Shown: one piece after another, positions 1 through 8,124 of the stretch
Layout: the number at the start of each line of letters is the position of its first letter
Position numbering within the stretch: position 1 is the stretch's first letter
NCBI GenBank assembly: GCA_964399625.1
Contig: CAYNSB010000006.1
Span: 26,461-90,460, forward strand
From: CAYNSB01 sp964399625
Lineage (GTDB): Bacteria > Planctomycetota > Phycisphaerae > Phycisphaerales > UBA1924
Direction: 5' to 3'
Length of the DNA: 64,000 nt
Made by a program: the position numbers and the translations under genes
Notes under the pieces: generated by a model
The model's database searches: none
Seen by the model: only the letters and a program-made list of their open reading frames with translations
What the model was told of the DNA's origin: nothing

Positions 1-1484
1 GCGGATTCTTTAATCCCAATTCGCTTTTCGCCCGATCCCGCGACGCTCGGGCGTGAGTGGTCCGCTCCGCGCAGCCCATCCTCGGTGACGTCGTACGTGA
101 TGCCGATCGTCGTCTCGGGCGTGCCCAGCAGCAGGCGATCCACCAGCTCCACTCCTTGCATGAGCGAGTGGTCCGTGTTGGCGACCTCGTACTTCCACAT
201 TCCGAACCGTCCACGCGAATGGATGTTCCGTGACGCGAGCCACGGGATGATCTCGGACAGGATCGCGTCGCGATCCACGCTCGGCACGGGGTACGAGTAA
301 TCGGCCTCGTAATGCCAGGTGCTCACGATCGAGTCGCGATCACGCTCCTCGAGCAGCCCGGAGTTGATGAGGCCGCGGATCGTGTCCTCCACGATCGTGC
401 GCCCGTCCACGGGCTTGTGCGCGCTGGCGCTCGTCTCGCACAGCAGCGAGAAGTACCGGTCCTTGTCCGGCGTCATGTGCGGCGAGTAGTTCGAGAGGTA
501 CGTGACGCGATAGAACGGGCAGTTGTCGTCGGGGAAGTACATCCAGCTCTTGGTCGAGGGCGTGCCCCCGTCGCGGCGAAGCCCGATGCCCACCATGTGC
601 CCCGACGAGTGGAGCAGGCGCGACGACGCGTCGCGCACGCGATCGGGGACGTGCCCCGTCAGCATGTCGCGGCAGAGCACGTCCAGGGGCATGGTCGACA
701 CCAGATCGTCGTAGGTCTCGAGCGAGCCATCGGAGAATCGCACGCGCTTGGCGTCCACGTCGATCGACACGGCGCGACGGTTCAACTGAACGCGATCGCC
801 GAGCACGGGGCCGAATCGACCGTAGAACTCGCCCGTGCCGCCCCTGAGCGGGAACTTGAACTGGTTGTTGGGTCCCCACCCGAAGTCGTCCAGCCCGAGC
901 ATCACGTTCTTGAGCGCGCGCTCGACGTCGATCACGGCGACGCGCTCGCCGATCCACGTCTTGTTCATCATCTCAAGCGGGTGCGCCCAGACCTTGAAGT
1001 TGTACGGCGTCATGAACCGGGCGCAGATCCCCTCGCCGAACACCGCGTGGCAGAACTCAGAGAAGTTCGTGGCCTTTGCGATGGCTCGCTGCACGCCTTC
1101 CTTGCCGCCGGCTTGCGCCCGGATGAGCCCCCGCATGCACTCGTACGCCTGATCGGGGGGGAGGTAGCGGATGTTGTTCTGGAACGGATAGGGCACCCAT
1201 CGGCCCGAGACCCGCACCCAAGACTCACGATTGTTAAGAGTGAAATCCGGACCCATCAATCGATCGAATACGCGATCGTAATACTCGTAATGTGAGAACA
1301 TCACGTGCCCGCCGATGTCCCACGTAAATCCTTGGGAATCCAAAAACGAATGGGCCAGCCCGCCCAAATAGGGGTGCCGATCGACGAGCACGAAGTTCGG
1401 GTGCTGGAGTTCGTTCAGCCGGTACGCGGCGCCCAGGCCGGTCGGGCCTCCGCCGAGAATGCAGATTCGACGCTGGTCGGGCAT
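1..1484 (-). CDS. FAD/NAD(P)-binding amine-oxidase-like oxidoreductase, C-terminus cut by window edge
   Basis: The frame runs open from an ATG at 1484 to the left edge (494 codons, no stop), so the C-terminus is missing. Residues 7-18 form a Rossmann dinucleotide-binding motif (ICILGGGPTGLG), followed by an acidic strand end (LVDRH) and a GGLAHS segment, as in UDP-galactopyranose mutase and protoporphyrinogen-oxidase-like flavoproteins. A GGTGEFYGRF stretch in the middle fits the FAD-cap region of that superfamily. The substrate cannot be told; relatives in bacterial genomes often sit in polysaccharide loci. A perfect TTGACA (1566-1561, minus strand) lies about 80 bases upstream but I see no good -10 for it. 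It is divergent from the LuxR gene at 1729. Confidence 0.85.
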   Translation of the reverse strand, partial: MPDQRRICILGGGPTGLGAAYRLNELQHPNFVLVDRHPYLGGLAHSFLDSQGFTWDIGGHVMFSHYEYYDRVFDRLMGPDFTLNNRESWVRVSGRWVPYPFQNNIRYLPPDQAYECMRGLIRAQAGGKEGVQRAIAKATNFSEFCHAVFGEGICARFMTPYNFKVWAHPLEMMNKTWIGERVAVIDVERALKNVMLGLDDFGWGPNNQFKFPLRGGTGEFYGRFGPVLGDRVQLNRRAVSIDVDAKRVRFSDGSLETYDDLVSTMPLDVLCRDMLTGHVPDRVRDASSRLLHSSGHMVGIGLRRDGGTPSTKSWMYFPDDNCPFYRVTYLSNYSPHMTPDKDRYFSLLCETSASAHKPVDGRTIVEDTIRGLINSGLLEERDRDSIVSTWHYEADYSYPVPSVDRDAILSEIIPWLASRNIHSRGRFGMWKYEVANTDHSLMQGVELVDRLLLGTPETTIGITYDVTEDGLRGADHSRPSVAGSGEKRIGIKES

Positions 1485-1728
1485 AGTGCGGACTGTAGGG
1501 CGGGTTCGGGCCACGCTTGGGCGGCCCGATCGCAGTGCTTTGTGTCGATCGGTCGGTCCGTGTCAACGCGCGATCGTGCCGCTTCGGGTACTCACCCCAA
1601 TCCAACTGTTTGTGCGATTGTCTGGGAAGAATCGTGGTCCGACCTGCACGAAATCTGGTACGACAACGCACTGAGAATATCAGCGGAGAATTGAATCAGG
1701 AGGACGAGCCGAGGTTGAGGAGGAACTC

Positions 1729-2592
1729 GTGGAACCGATCGAATCGTTGCCGTTCGGCGATGCGCTGGAGCGCTTTGCGCGTAGTCTCCTGCGCATCCAG
1801 GGTCTGCCGGGGGTCCTCTCGGTAGACTGGACCGACCGGGCGGCGTTGGCGCTCGCCGAACTCTGCCGAGAGGCGATTGGTATCGTTTGGATCATCTCGA
1901 CGGACGCGCGCGGGGTGGCGACGTGCGCGAGCGTCGGCGTGGGCGCGGCGGTATCGGGCGCTGCGATCGACTGCGAGTCGCTCCGAGGGCGGGCCCACAA
2001 CCTGGGCGCGTTCCCGTTCGTCGACACGCTCTCTCCAACGATCTTTACGCAATGCGGAAAGATGAGCGATCTGGACCCGTCCTGGCGGGCGGGCCCGATC
2101 GGTCGGGTCTGGGGCGACCTTGCCCGGGGCGAGATCGCCGTGGGCATGGGCTCGCTGGGCGAAGGGACGCGAGAGTTTCTGCACGTGCAGATCGCGCCTC
2201 GCTGGACGTGTGGGACGCCCACGCCCTGCATCGACATGCTCCGGATCGCGCTGCCGCTGGTGGTCATGCACGCCCAGCACGCGCTTGGGCGCGTGGCGTT
2301 AGCTTCGTTGGATTGGGTCTCGCCGCGCGAGCAGCAGGTGCTGGACCTGCTGACACGCGGCTGCTCGACGAAGGAGACCGCCGAGCGTCTGGAACTGAGC
2401 CCGCACACGGTGCACGACCACGTGAAGTCGCTGCACCGGAAGCTGGGCGTCTCGTCGCGCGGGGAGTTGATCGCACGTGGGCTTGGCGTGTCGCCCGTGC
2501 ACTCGGGCGCTCAGATCGAGGCCAAGACGATGGCCGAAGAGCTGGGCAAGTTGCTCGCCAGGCGGCGCCGGACCGACCCCGAGTCAAAGTGA
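1729..2592 (+). CDS. LuxR-type HTH transcriptional regulator
   Basis: A 287-residue protein. A C-terminal LuxR/GerE helix-turn-helix spans about residues 198-252: SPREQQVLDLL, then STKETAERLELSPHTVHDHV and a KLGVSSRGEL tail, the normal spacing of this family. The first 190 residues are an unrecognised sensory or dimerisation region, with no receiver-domain Asp pattern I can place. GTG at 1729 is chosen because GAGGAGG lies six bases before it. About 35 charged residues follow the HTH, longer than usual. It is divergent from the FAD oxidoreductase gene and may control it (inference from position only). Confidence 0.85.
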   Translation: MEPIESLPFGDALERFARSLLRIQGLPGVLSVDWTDRAALALAELCREAIGIVWIISTDARGVATCASVGVGAAVSGAAIDCESLRGRAHNLGAFPFVDTLSPTIFTQCGKMSDLDPSWRAGPIGRVWGDLARGEIAVGMGSLGEGTREFLHVQIAPRWTCGTPTPCIDMLRIALPLVVMHAQHALGRVALASLDWVSPREQQVLDLLTRGCSTKETAERLELSPHTVHDHVKSLHRKLGVSSRGELIARGLGVSPVHSGAQIEAKTMAEELGKLLARRRRTDPESK

Positions 2593-2599
2593 GCCGGCC

Positions 2600-3196
2600 T
2601 CAGCGCGTTACGGCGAGCGCGTCGCGCACGCGCGCGGCCAGAGCCCGGGCCCAGCCATCGTCCTGCGAGAACGGGACCTCGTAGCGGGGCCACAGCCCTC
2701 GCTCGCTGATGGCCCGGCTTTGTGTGCGCCCCGAGTAGCGGATCGCCGTGGCGTCCAGCTCCCAGCCCGGCGCACGCACGCGATCGATCGAGACCTCAAC
2801 GCGAGCGGTGAGCGGCCCCTCGAGCGTGCGCAAGTCGGCGGTCGATCCATCGCCCGGCATCGAACCAGCGGTCGGCTCGAACGTGACTCGCACGCGCCGC
2901 TGCTGCTGGTTCAGCAGGTCCTCGGTCTTCTGCGCGAGCGAGACGGACTCGGCGTCCCAGGGCGTGGCGAGCCCGGCGGTGGTCTTGGGCTTGGTCGTGA
3001 TCACGCCCGAGCGAGCGTCGACGCGATCGAGCTCGAAACGCGCCCGCACGAGCTGATCGCGGGCGGCGTCGAAGGCTCGCTCGTACTGCCCAGGCGGGAC
3101 ATCGATCGACGCGGGCGGGTGGGACGCGCACGACGCCAGGACCGCCGTCGAAGCGGCGGCGAAGAGCTTGATCAGGGGCGCGAGCGCGAATCGCAT
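2600..3196 (-). CDS. Predicted lipoprotein of unknown function
   Basis: A 198-residue protein with a lipoprotein signal: basic start (MRFALAPLIK), hydrophobic core, and lipobox LASC with the Cys near residue 22. The rest is soluble and probably beta-rich (RVRVTFEP, TARVEVSIDRV), with no catalytic motif I recognise. It ends 8 bases from the convergent LuxR gene. Its start is 12 bases downstream of the stop of the decarboxylase gene, so the two may be co-transcribed. Real coding is supported by the signal peptide and length; function is unknown. Confidence 0.75.
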   Translation of the reverse strand: MRFALAPLIKLFAAASTAVLASCASHPPASIDVPPGQYERAFDAARDQLVRARFELDRVDARSGVITTKPKTTAGLATPWDAESVSLAQKTEDLLNQQQRRVRVTFEPTAGSMPGDGSTADLRTLEGPLTARVEVSIDRVRAPGWELDATAIRYSGRTQSRAISERGLWPRYEVPFSQDDGWARALAARVRDALAVTR

Positions 3197-3208
3197 GGAC
3201 GAGGGTAG

Positions 3209-4780
3209 TCAGGCTTGCGCGGCGAGCGTGACGTCGGCCTCGCGCCGGATCGCGTCCCACGCGGCATGCACGTGGCGCTCCTGCGTTGTGCCCGAGCCCA
3301 CGCACACGCGGATCGTGAGGCGCGGCACGCCGTGCGCGTCGGGGAGCATCGTGTGGATGAGGTGCATCTGCCCCGAGGCGTTGAGGCGATCGAGCAACGA
3401 CCGCGAGAGGCGATTGCCCGCATCGGCGTCGGTGGATCCCGGGCGGCGCAGGCGGAAGCAGACGAGGTTCAGGGTGCGGGGGGCGACGATCTCGAAGCGC
3501 GGATCCGCGGCGAGCTGGGCCTCGAGCCACGCCGCGAGGCGCACGTGCTCGCGGATGTACGCGCGCAGCGCCTCGAGCCCGTAGCAGCGGAGGACGAGCC
3601 AGAGCTTGAGCGCGCGGAAGCGGCGGCCCAGGGGCACGTGCCAGTCGCGGTAATCGATGACCTCGCCCGAGGCGCTCGCGGCGTTGCGCAGGTACTCGGG
3701 CGAGATCGACATGGACCCGATGAGCGAGGCGCGATCGCGCGTGTAGAAGCAGTCGCAGTCGAAGTTCGTGAGCAGCCACTTGTGCGGGTTCATGCAGAAC
3801 GAGTCGGCGTGCTCGAGCCCGGGGACGCGGAACTCGGGGCAGATGAACGCGCTGCCCGCGTGGGCCGCGTCCACGTGCAGCCAGGGCCGTCCCAGGGGCG
3901 CTGGGGCTTGTGCGCACGACGTGGCGATGGCGTCGTGGATCGCGGGGAGCGGGTCGAAGGCGGTGGAGCTCGTGGTGCCCAGGGTCGCGCAGACATAGAA
4001 CGGAACCCGCCCAGCGGCGAGGTCGTCGCGGATCGCGCGCGCCAGAGCCTCGGGGCGCATCGCGTGGGCGCGATCGCACTCGATGAGACGCAGATGGGTG
4101 CGGTCCTCGGGCGAATCGGCGAGGCCGGCGATCATCGCGGCCTTGATGACGGACGAGTGGGCCTGCGCGGAGGTGTAGAGGGTGAGGTGCGGCCTCACCG
4201 GCGGGGTGCCGCGCGACAGACGCTTCTTGCAACGATGGCGCGCGGCGACGATGGACGCGAGCGTCGCCTCGCTCGCGGTGCCGTTGATGACGCCGCCGCC
4301 GTTCTGCGAGGTGGAGAGGAACGCCTCGGGCAGGTCCATCGCGCGGGCGAGCCAGTCCAGGACGTGGGACTCAAGCTCGGTGATGGCGGGGCTGGTGGCC
4401 CAGAGCATCCCGTTCACGCCGAGTCCCGCGCTGAGGAGTTCGCCAAGGACCGCGGGCGTGCTGATGTTCGCGGGGAAGTACGCGAAGAAGGATGGATGCT
4501 GCCAGTGCGTGAGCGCGGGGAGGATGAGCGAATCGAGGTCCGCGAGGATGCGGTCCCACTCGCCCGCGCCGCCCGGGGACTCGGGGGCCTGGGGCGGGAG
4601 CGCACGCCGGACGTCGCCCGGGCTCACGCGATCGGGCGAGCCGGGCGGACGCGCGTGAAGAGCGACGGCGCGCGACTCGAGCGAGGACCAGTACGACGCG
4701 ATCGCCTCGAGGATTCGGGGGCCCTGCGTGCGCAGCAGGTCGGCGTCGAGGGCTTCGAGCGGTCCATGGGAGTCGGGCAT
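3209..4780 (-). CDS. Group II pyridoxal-phosphate-dependent amino acid decarboxylase (aromatic-type)
   Basis: 523 residues, the normal length for the glutamate/aromatic-amino-acid decarboxylase family. HPSFFAYFPAN near residue 95 and SPAITELESHVLDWL are the family's N-terminal signatures. ATLGTTSSTAFDP and HVDAAHAGSAF are the cofactor-phosphate and Asp-pyridine regions. NPHKWLLTNFDC carries the Schiff-base Lys, near residue 334. It decarboxylates an L-amino acid, most like Trp/Phe/DOPA decarboxylases, but the real substrate is not readable. It is a cytoplasmic homodimer in the family. It sits between a lipoprotein gene and an M3 peptidase, all leftward. Confidence 0.9.
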   Translation of the reverse strand: MPDSHGPLEALDADLLRTQGPRILEAIASYWSSLESRAVALHARPPGSPDRVSPGDVRRALPPQAPESPGGAGEWDRILADLDSLILPALTHWQHPSFFAYFPANISTPAVLGELLSAGLGVNGMLWATSPAITELESHVLDWLARAMDLPEAFLSTSQNGGGVINGTASEATLASIVAARHRCKKRLSRGTPPVRPHLTLYTSAQAHSSVIKAAMIAGLADSPEDRTHLRLIECDRAHAMRPEALARAIRDDLAAGRVPFYVCATLGTTSSTAFDPLPAIHDAIATSCAQAPAPLGRPWLHVDAAHAGSAFICPEFRVPGLEHADSFCMNPHKWLLTNFDCDCFYTRDRASLIGSMSISPEYLRNAASASGEVIDYRDWHVPLGRRFRALKLWLVLRCYGLEALRAYIREHVRLAAWLEAQLAADPRFEIVAPRTLNLVCFRLRRPGSTDADAGNRLSRSLLDRLNASGQMHLIHTMLPDAHGVPRLTIRVCVGSGTTQERHVHAAWDAIRREADVTLAAQA

Positions 4781-4814
4781 CCCCGATCATTGGGAGCGGG
4801 CCCGCCCCGCGGCG

Positions 4815-6587
4815 TCACTCCGGGAGTTTCTCGAGCTCGCGCTCCACGCGCTCCGTCAATCGAGCGACGGCGTCGTACCCGAAGTCGAACTTCAATCCCG
4901 TCGCGGCGAAGAGCTCGGGCAGCGGCTTGGAGCCGCCCAGGCTCAGACCCTTGGTGTACCAGTCGATCGCCGCCTTCTCGCCCTGCTCGAGCGAGATGAA
5001 CCAGAGCTGGAGCGAGCCGAGCTCGGCGATGCCGTACTCGATGTAGTAGAAGGGATGCCCGAACAGGTGGAGCTGGCGCTGCCAGACGGCCTGGCGGATG
5101 GTCTCGAGCCCACTCCAGGAGATCGCGTGCCCGAAGCGATCGTCCAGCGCGAGCCAGGCGCGGGTGCGCTCCTCGCGCGTGTGCGTCGGGTTGGCGTAGA
5201 GCCAGTGCTGGAACGCGTCGATCTGGGCGATCCACGGAAGGACGAAGACGGAGCGTTCGAGCTGCCACCGCTTGGCCCGCGCGACGTCGTCGGGCGAGGG
5301 GTAGAACGGGTCCGCGGAGGTGCGTGCCGCGCCCTTGGGCGCGGAGGGCGACGGGCCCAGGTACGGGAGCGTGAGCAGCTCCATCGACATGCTCGCGACC
5401 TCGCAGATCTCCTCGGTCGCGGTGCGATACCGGCGCAGGGGCTCGTGCTCGCTGAGCATGGAGTGGAACGCGTGCCCCGCCTCGTGGGCCATGGTGACAA
5501 CGTCCGAGTGCAGCCCCGCGGCGTTCATGAAGATGAAGGGCTTGCGCGAGAGGGGGCGCATGTACTGGTATCCGCCGGGGGCCTTGCCCTTGCGGGAGTC
5601 GAGGTCGAGCATCGCGCCGTGCGCGGCGCCCTGCGTGTTCGAGCCGTCGCCCAGGCGTGCGAGCATCTCGCCCAGTCGCGGGTCCAGCGCGCGGAACATC
5701 GCGATGCTCTTGCCCATGAGCTGGCGCCCGCCCTCGAAGGGGCGCAGCGGGGGGCGGCCCTTGGGGTCCACCGCGAGGTCCCACGGGCGCAGCGTGTCCA
5801 CGCCCAGGCTCTTGCGCCGGCGCTCGTCGGCGCGGCGCATGAAGGGCACCACGGCGCGCTCGACGGCGTCGTGGAACGCGGCGCACTCCCGCGGCCCGTA
5901 ATCGAACCGCAGGCGGCTCTTGTACGCGTACCCGACGTAGTCCTTGAACCCGGCGTTGCGGCCCATGAGATCGCGCTTGGCGATCATCGCGTCGAAGATC
6001 TCGTCGATCGCGTCGCGATCGCGCAGGCGGCGATCGGCGACGACGCGGAACGCCGCCTCCCGCACGGCGCGATCGGTCGATTCCTGGTACTTGCCCATCT
6101 GCGGAAGGGTCTGCTCGCGGCCCTCGAACTGGACCGTCATCGCGCCCGTGACCCGCTGGTACTCCTGGCTGAGCTTCTCCAGCTCGGTCTGGATCGGGAC
6201 GTTCTCGGGGCGGAAGAGGTCGACCGCGGCGCGGGTGTCGCGCTCGAGCACGAGGTAGCGCGCGGGGTCCAGGGGGAACTTCTGGTGCAGCGCCGCCTGG
6301 CGCGTGTCGAGCTCGAAGACGATCGGCTTGAGGCGCGGGGAAACCTCCTCGACGAAGCGCGTGTAGGCCTGCCCCTTCTCCGCGCTCTCGGTGTCGCACG
6401 TCATGGAGATGTAGAGGTTCGCCTCGGCCTCGTCGACCGCGGCCTCGAGCTCGCCCCGATCGACGAGCCACTGCTCGAACGCCCTGGCGGAGGCGATCGG
6501 GCGATCACGCAGGGCGATGAGCAGCGGCTCGAGCTGGGACCAGTCCGTGGCGTTGAGCGAGGCGGGAACGAACGTGGTGGCGGTCAT
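4815..6587 (-). CDS. M3-family oligoendopeptidase F-like zinc peptidase
   Basis: 590 residues, matching PepF/M3B oligoendopeptidases. The catalytic zinc motif HEAGH is at residues 368-372 (MAHEAGHAFHSML). Downstream, residues about 395-410 (YRTATEEICEVASMSMELL) hold the third zinc-ligand Glu helix. SWSGLETIRQAVWQRQLHLF and FYYIEYGIAELGSLQLW are typical C-terminal family blocks. It hydrolyses short peptides in the cytoplasm; no signal peptide is visible from the chosen ATG at 6587. The frame remains open further upstream, but those residues are Arg-rich and unlike the family, so I exclude them. Confidence 0.9.
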   Translation of the reverse strand: MTATTFVPASLNATDWSQLEPLLIALRDRPIASARAFEQWLVDRGELEAAVDEAEANLYISMTCDTESAEKGQAYTRFVEEVSPRLKPIVFELDTRQAALHQKFPLDPARYLVLERDTRAAVDLFRPENVPIQTELEKLSQEYQRVTGAMTVQFEGREQTLPQMGKYQESTDRAVREAAFRVVADRRLRDRDAIDEIFDAMIAKRDLMGRNAGFKDYVGYAYKSRLRFDYGPRECAAFHDAVERAVVPFMRRADERRRKSLGVDTLRPWDLAVDPKGRPPLRPFEGGRQLMGKSIAMFRALDPRLGEMLARLGDGSNTQGAAHGAMLDLDSRKGKAPGGYQYMRPLSRKPFIFMNAAGLHSDVVTMAHEAGHAFHSMLSEHEPLRRYRTATEEICEVASMSMELLTLPYLGPSPSAPKGAARTSADPFYPSPDDVARAKRWQLERSVFVLPWIAQIDAFQHWLYANPTHTREERTRAWLALDDRFGHAISWSGLETIRQAVWQRQLHLFGHPFYYIEYGIAELGSLQLWFISLEQGEKAAIDWYTKGLSLGGSKPLPELFAATGLKFDFGYDAVARLTERVERELEKLPE

Positions 6588-6689
6588 GGGGTTCTCCGCG
6601 CCGGTTGTCGTGGGCTCGCGGGCAGCGCCGGGCCGGACGCGAGGATAGGGATGGACGGGCGTCGCCCCTCCGTCGCGTGCGGCGCGCGG

Positions 6690-6727
6690 GGTCGAAAAAG
6701 AACGACGCCCCGCGCGGGCGGGGCGTC
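6690..6727 (-). terminator. Rho-independent terminator after the ClpP/NfeD-like gene
   Basis: On the minus strand a perfect 10-bp GC stem (arms 6718-6727 and 6704-6713, GACGCCCCGC) closes a four-base loop. It is followed by GTTCTTTTTC. It lies 25-60 bases beyond the stop at 6752, so it ends the leftward transcript of the ClpP/NfeD-like pair before the M3 peptidase gene. Confidence 0.85.
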
Positions 6728-6751
6728 GGCGGCTTCCAAGAGGGACGGACC

Positions 6752-8074
6752 TCACGGGGCGTTGGCGATCTTGCGGATGGTCTCTTCCTGATCGTCGAGC
6801 CACTCGGTCCACTTCGAGGGGTCGATGTTCATGGTGAACTCGATCATGTTGGGGTTGTTCTTGCCCATGCGCTTGATGCGATCGAGGTTCTCCTTGGCGC
6901 GGTTGATGAACTTGCCACGGTCGGCCTTGGGCGTGCTGCGCGCCGCGGCCAGGGCATTCTGGTAGATGTTCCAGTACTCGCGGAGGCGCTTCTCGTCCTC
7001 GGCGGTCTGGTTGCGGAAGTCGCGCTGGAGGCGCTCGGCCTTGCACACGGGGTAGGGCACGCCGGGGATGGACTCGCCGACCCAGATGATCTCGGTGTAT
7101 CCCATGGCCTTGGCGAGCTCGTCGATGTCGTTGGCGATGCCCTTGGCGAACTTGTACTTCACCGCGTCCTGCGCGTTGAAGCTGAGGATGCGTCCCTCGG
7201 GGTTCACGATGAACTGGCCCTCGAGGTTCTGGTACCAGGTCACCTGCCCGTTCTCGTCGATGGTGCAGGAGAGCGGCTCCATGATCTGCATGGAGCGCAT
7301 GATCTCCTTGGGGCGATTGCCGCGGGCGGAGATCTTCTCCATCTCGTAGAGCATGTTCTCCAGCTCGCGTCCCTTCACGGCGATGCCGCCGCCCTGACCG
7401 TCGGGGCGGAAGCCGGTGCAGGCGCCGTAGTTCCCGTTGGGCATGAAGTACACGTTCTCGATCGTGTGGGCGGTCATCGCGGCGGCGCTGATCGCCGTCT
7501 CGATCCAGCCGACGACGGTGAACCTGGGCTTGTACTCGTTGTGGATGACGTCCGAGAGGCGCTGGACCTCGAGCCCGATGCCGCCGCCGGAGTTGATGCG
7601 GAAGACCACGATCTCGACCTTCTCCTCCTCGAGCAGGGGGATGGCGCGGCGGAGGGTCTCGGCGGTCATGTACACGCCGACCATGTCCTTGTGGCCCGTT
7701 CCCTCACCGAGGGTGATGACGGCGGCGCGGGGCGCCTTGCTCAGCGTCTTGGGCGCGTCGGCGGGCTTGGACGCCGATTCCTTGGGCGCGGGTAGGGCCT
7801 TCGGGTCGGCCTTGGGCGCGTCCGTGGGTGTCTCGCGTTCGACCTTGGTGATATCCGCGGGCGTGAGCATCCGCTCGTTGGCGATGCCGCCGACGGTGGT
7901 CTTGAGCCAGACGTACCCACCCTCCTCGCGGACGATCGAGCCCTCAAGAACGGTGCCGTCCTTGAGCGTGACGCGATCGCTCGCGTGGGCGCTGACGGCG
8001 CCCAGAGCAAGGACCAAGCCCATCGCGAGCGCGCGAGCGCCCCTCACCAACGAGCCCAATGGCATGAAACGCAT
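6752..8074 (-). CDS. Secreted ClpP/NfeD-like serine-protease-fold protein, Ser retained
   Basis: 440 residues. A signal peptide (GARALAMGLVLALGAVSAHA) precedes an SH3-like strand module at about residues 33-75 (DRVTLKDGTVLEGSIV). An Ala/Lys/Pro linker follows, then a ClpP/crotonase-fold domain resembling SppA and the NfeD1b N-domain: VVFRINSGGGIGLEVQRL is the GG-containing oxyanion-type segment. AISAAAMTA puts Ser196 where the NfeD/SppA nucleophile lies. The C-terminus is a charged helical region rich in Lys/Arg. ATG 8074 is preceded by a GGAG. It is the smaller paralogue of the protein at 8125-9627, 50 bases upstream in the same transcript. The protease function is inferred from the fold; the substrate is unknown. 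Confidence 0.8.
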   Translation of the reverse strand: MRFMPLGSLVRGARALAMGLVLALGAVSAHASDRVTLKDGTVLEGSIVREEGGYVWLKTTVGGIANERMLTPADITKVERETPTDAPKADPKALPAPKESASKPADAPKTLSKAPRAAVITLGEGTGHKDMVGVYMTAETLRRAIPLLEEEKVEIVVFRINSGGGIGLEVQRLSDVIHNEYKPRFTVVGWIETAISAAAMTAHTIENVYFMPNGNYGACTGFRPDGQGGGIAVKGRELENMLYEMEKISARGNRPKEIMRSMQIMEPLSCTIDENGQVTWYQNLEGQFIVNPEGRILSFNAQDAVKYKFAKGIANDIDELAKAMGYTEIIWVGESIPGVPYPVCKAERLQRDFRNQTAEDEKRLREYWNIYQNALAAARSTPKADRGKFINRAKENLDRIKRMGKNNPNMIEFTMNIDPSKWTEWLDDQEETIRKIANAP

Positions 8075-8124
8075 ATCGATGACTCCGTGCTGATGACCCT
8101 TTTCGTTCCGAGCGAGGACGGGGA

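Noticed and set aside
312..1295. Long open frame on the plus strand over the FAD gene
   Set aside because: It is Arg/His/Ala-rich with no domain and lies opposite the well-supported oxidoreductase; GC-rich shadow frame.
1561..1566. TTGACA (minus strand) as a promoter of the FAD gene
   Set aside because: No plausible -10 at 16-18 bases, and in this genome a single hexamer is weak evidence.
4624..6471. Minus-strand frame overlapping decarboxylase and M3 peptidase
   Set aside because: Arg/Pro/Ala-rich shadow of the peptidase gene in another frame.
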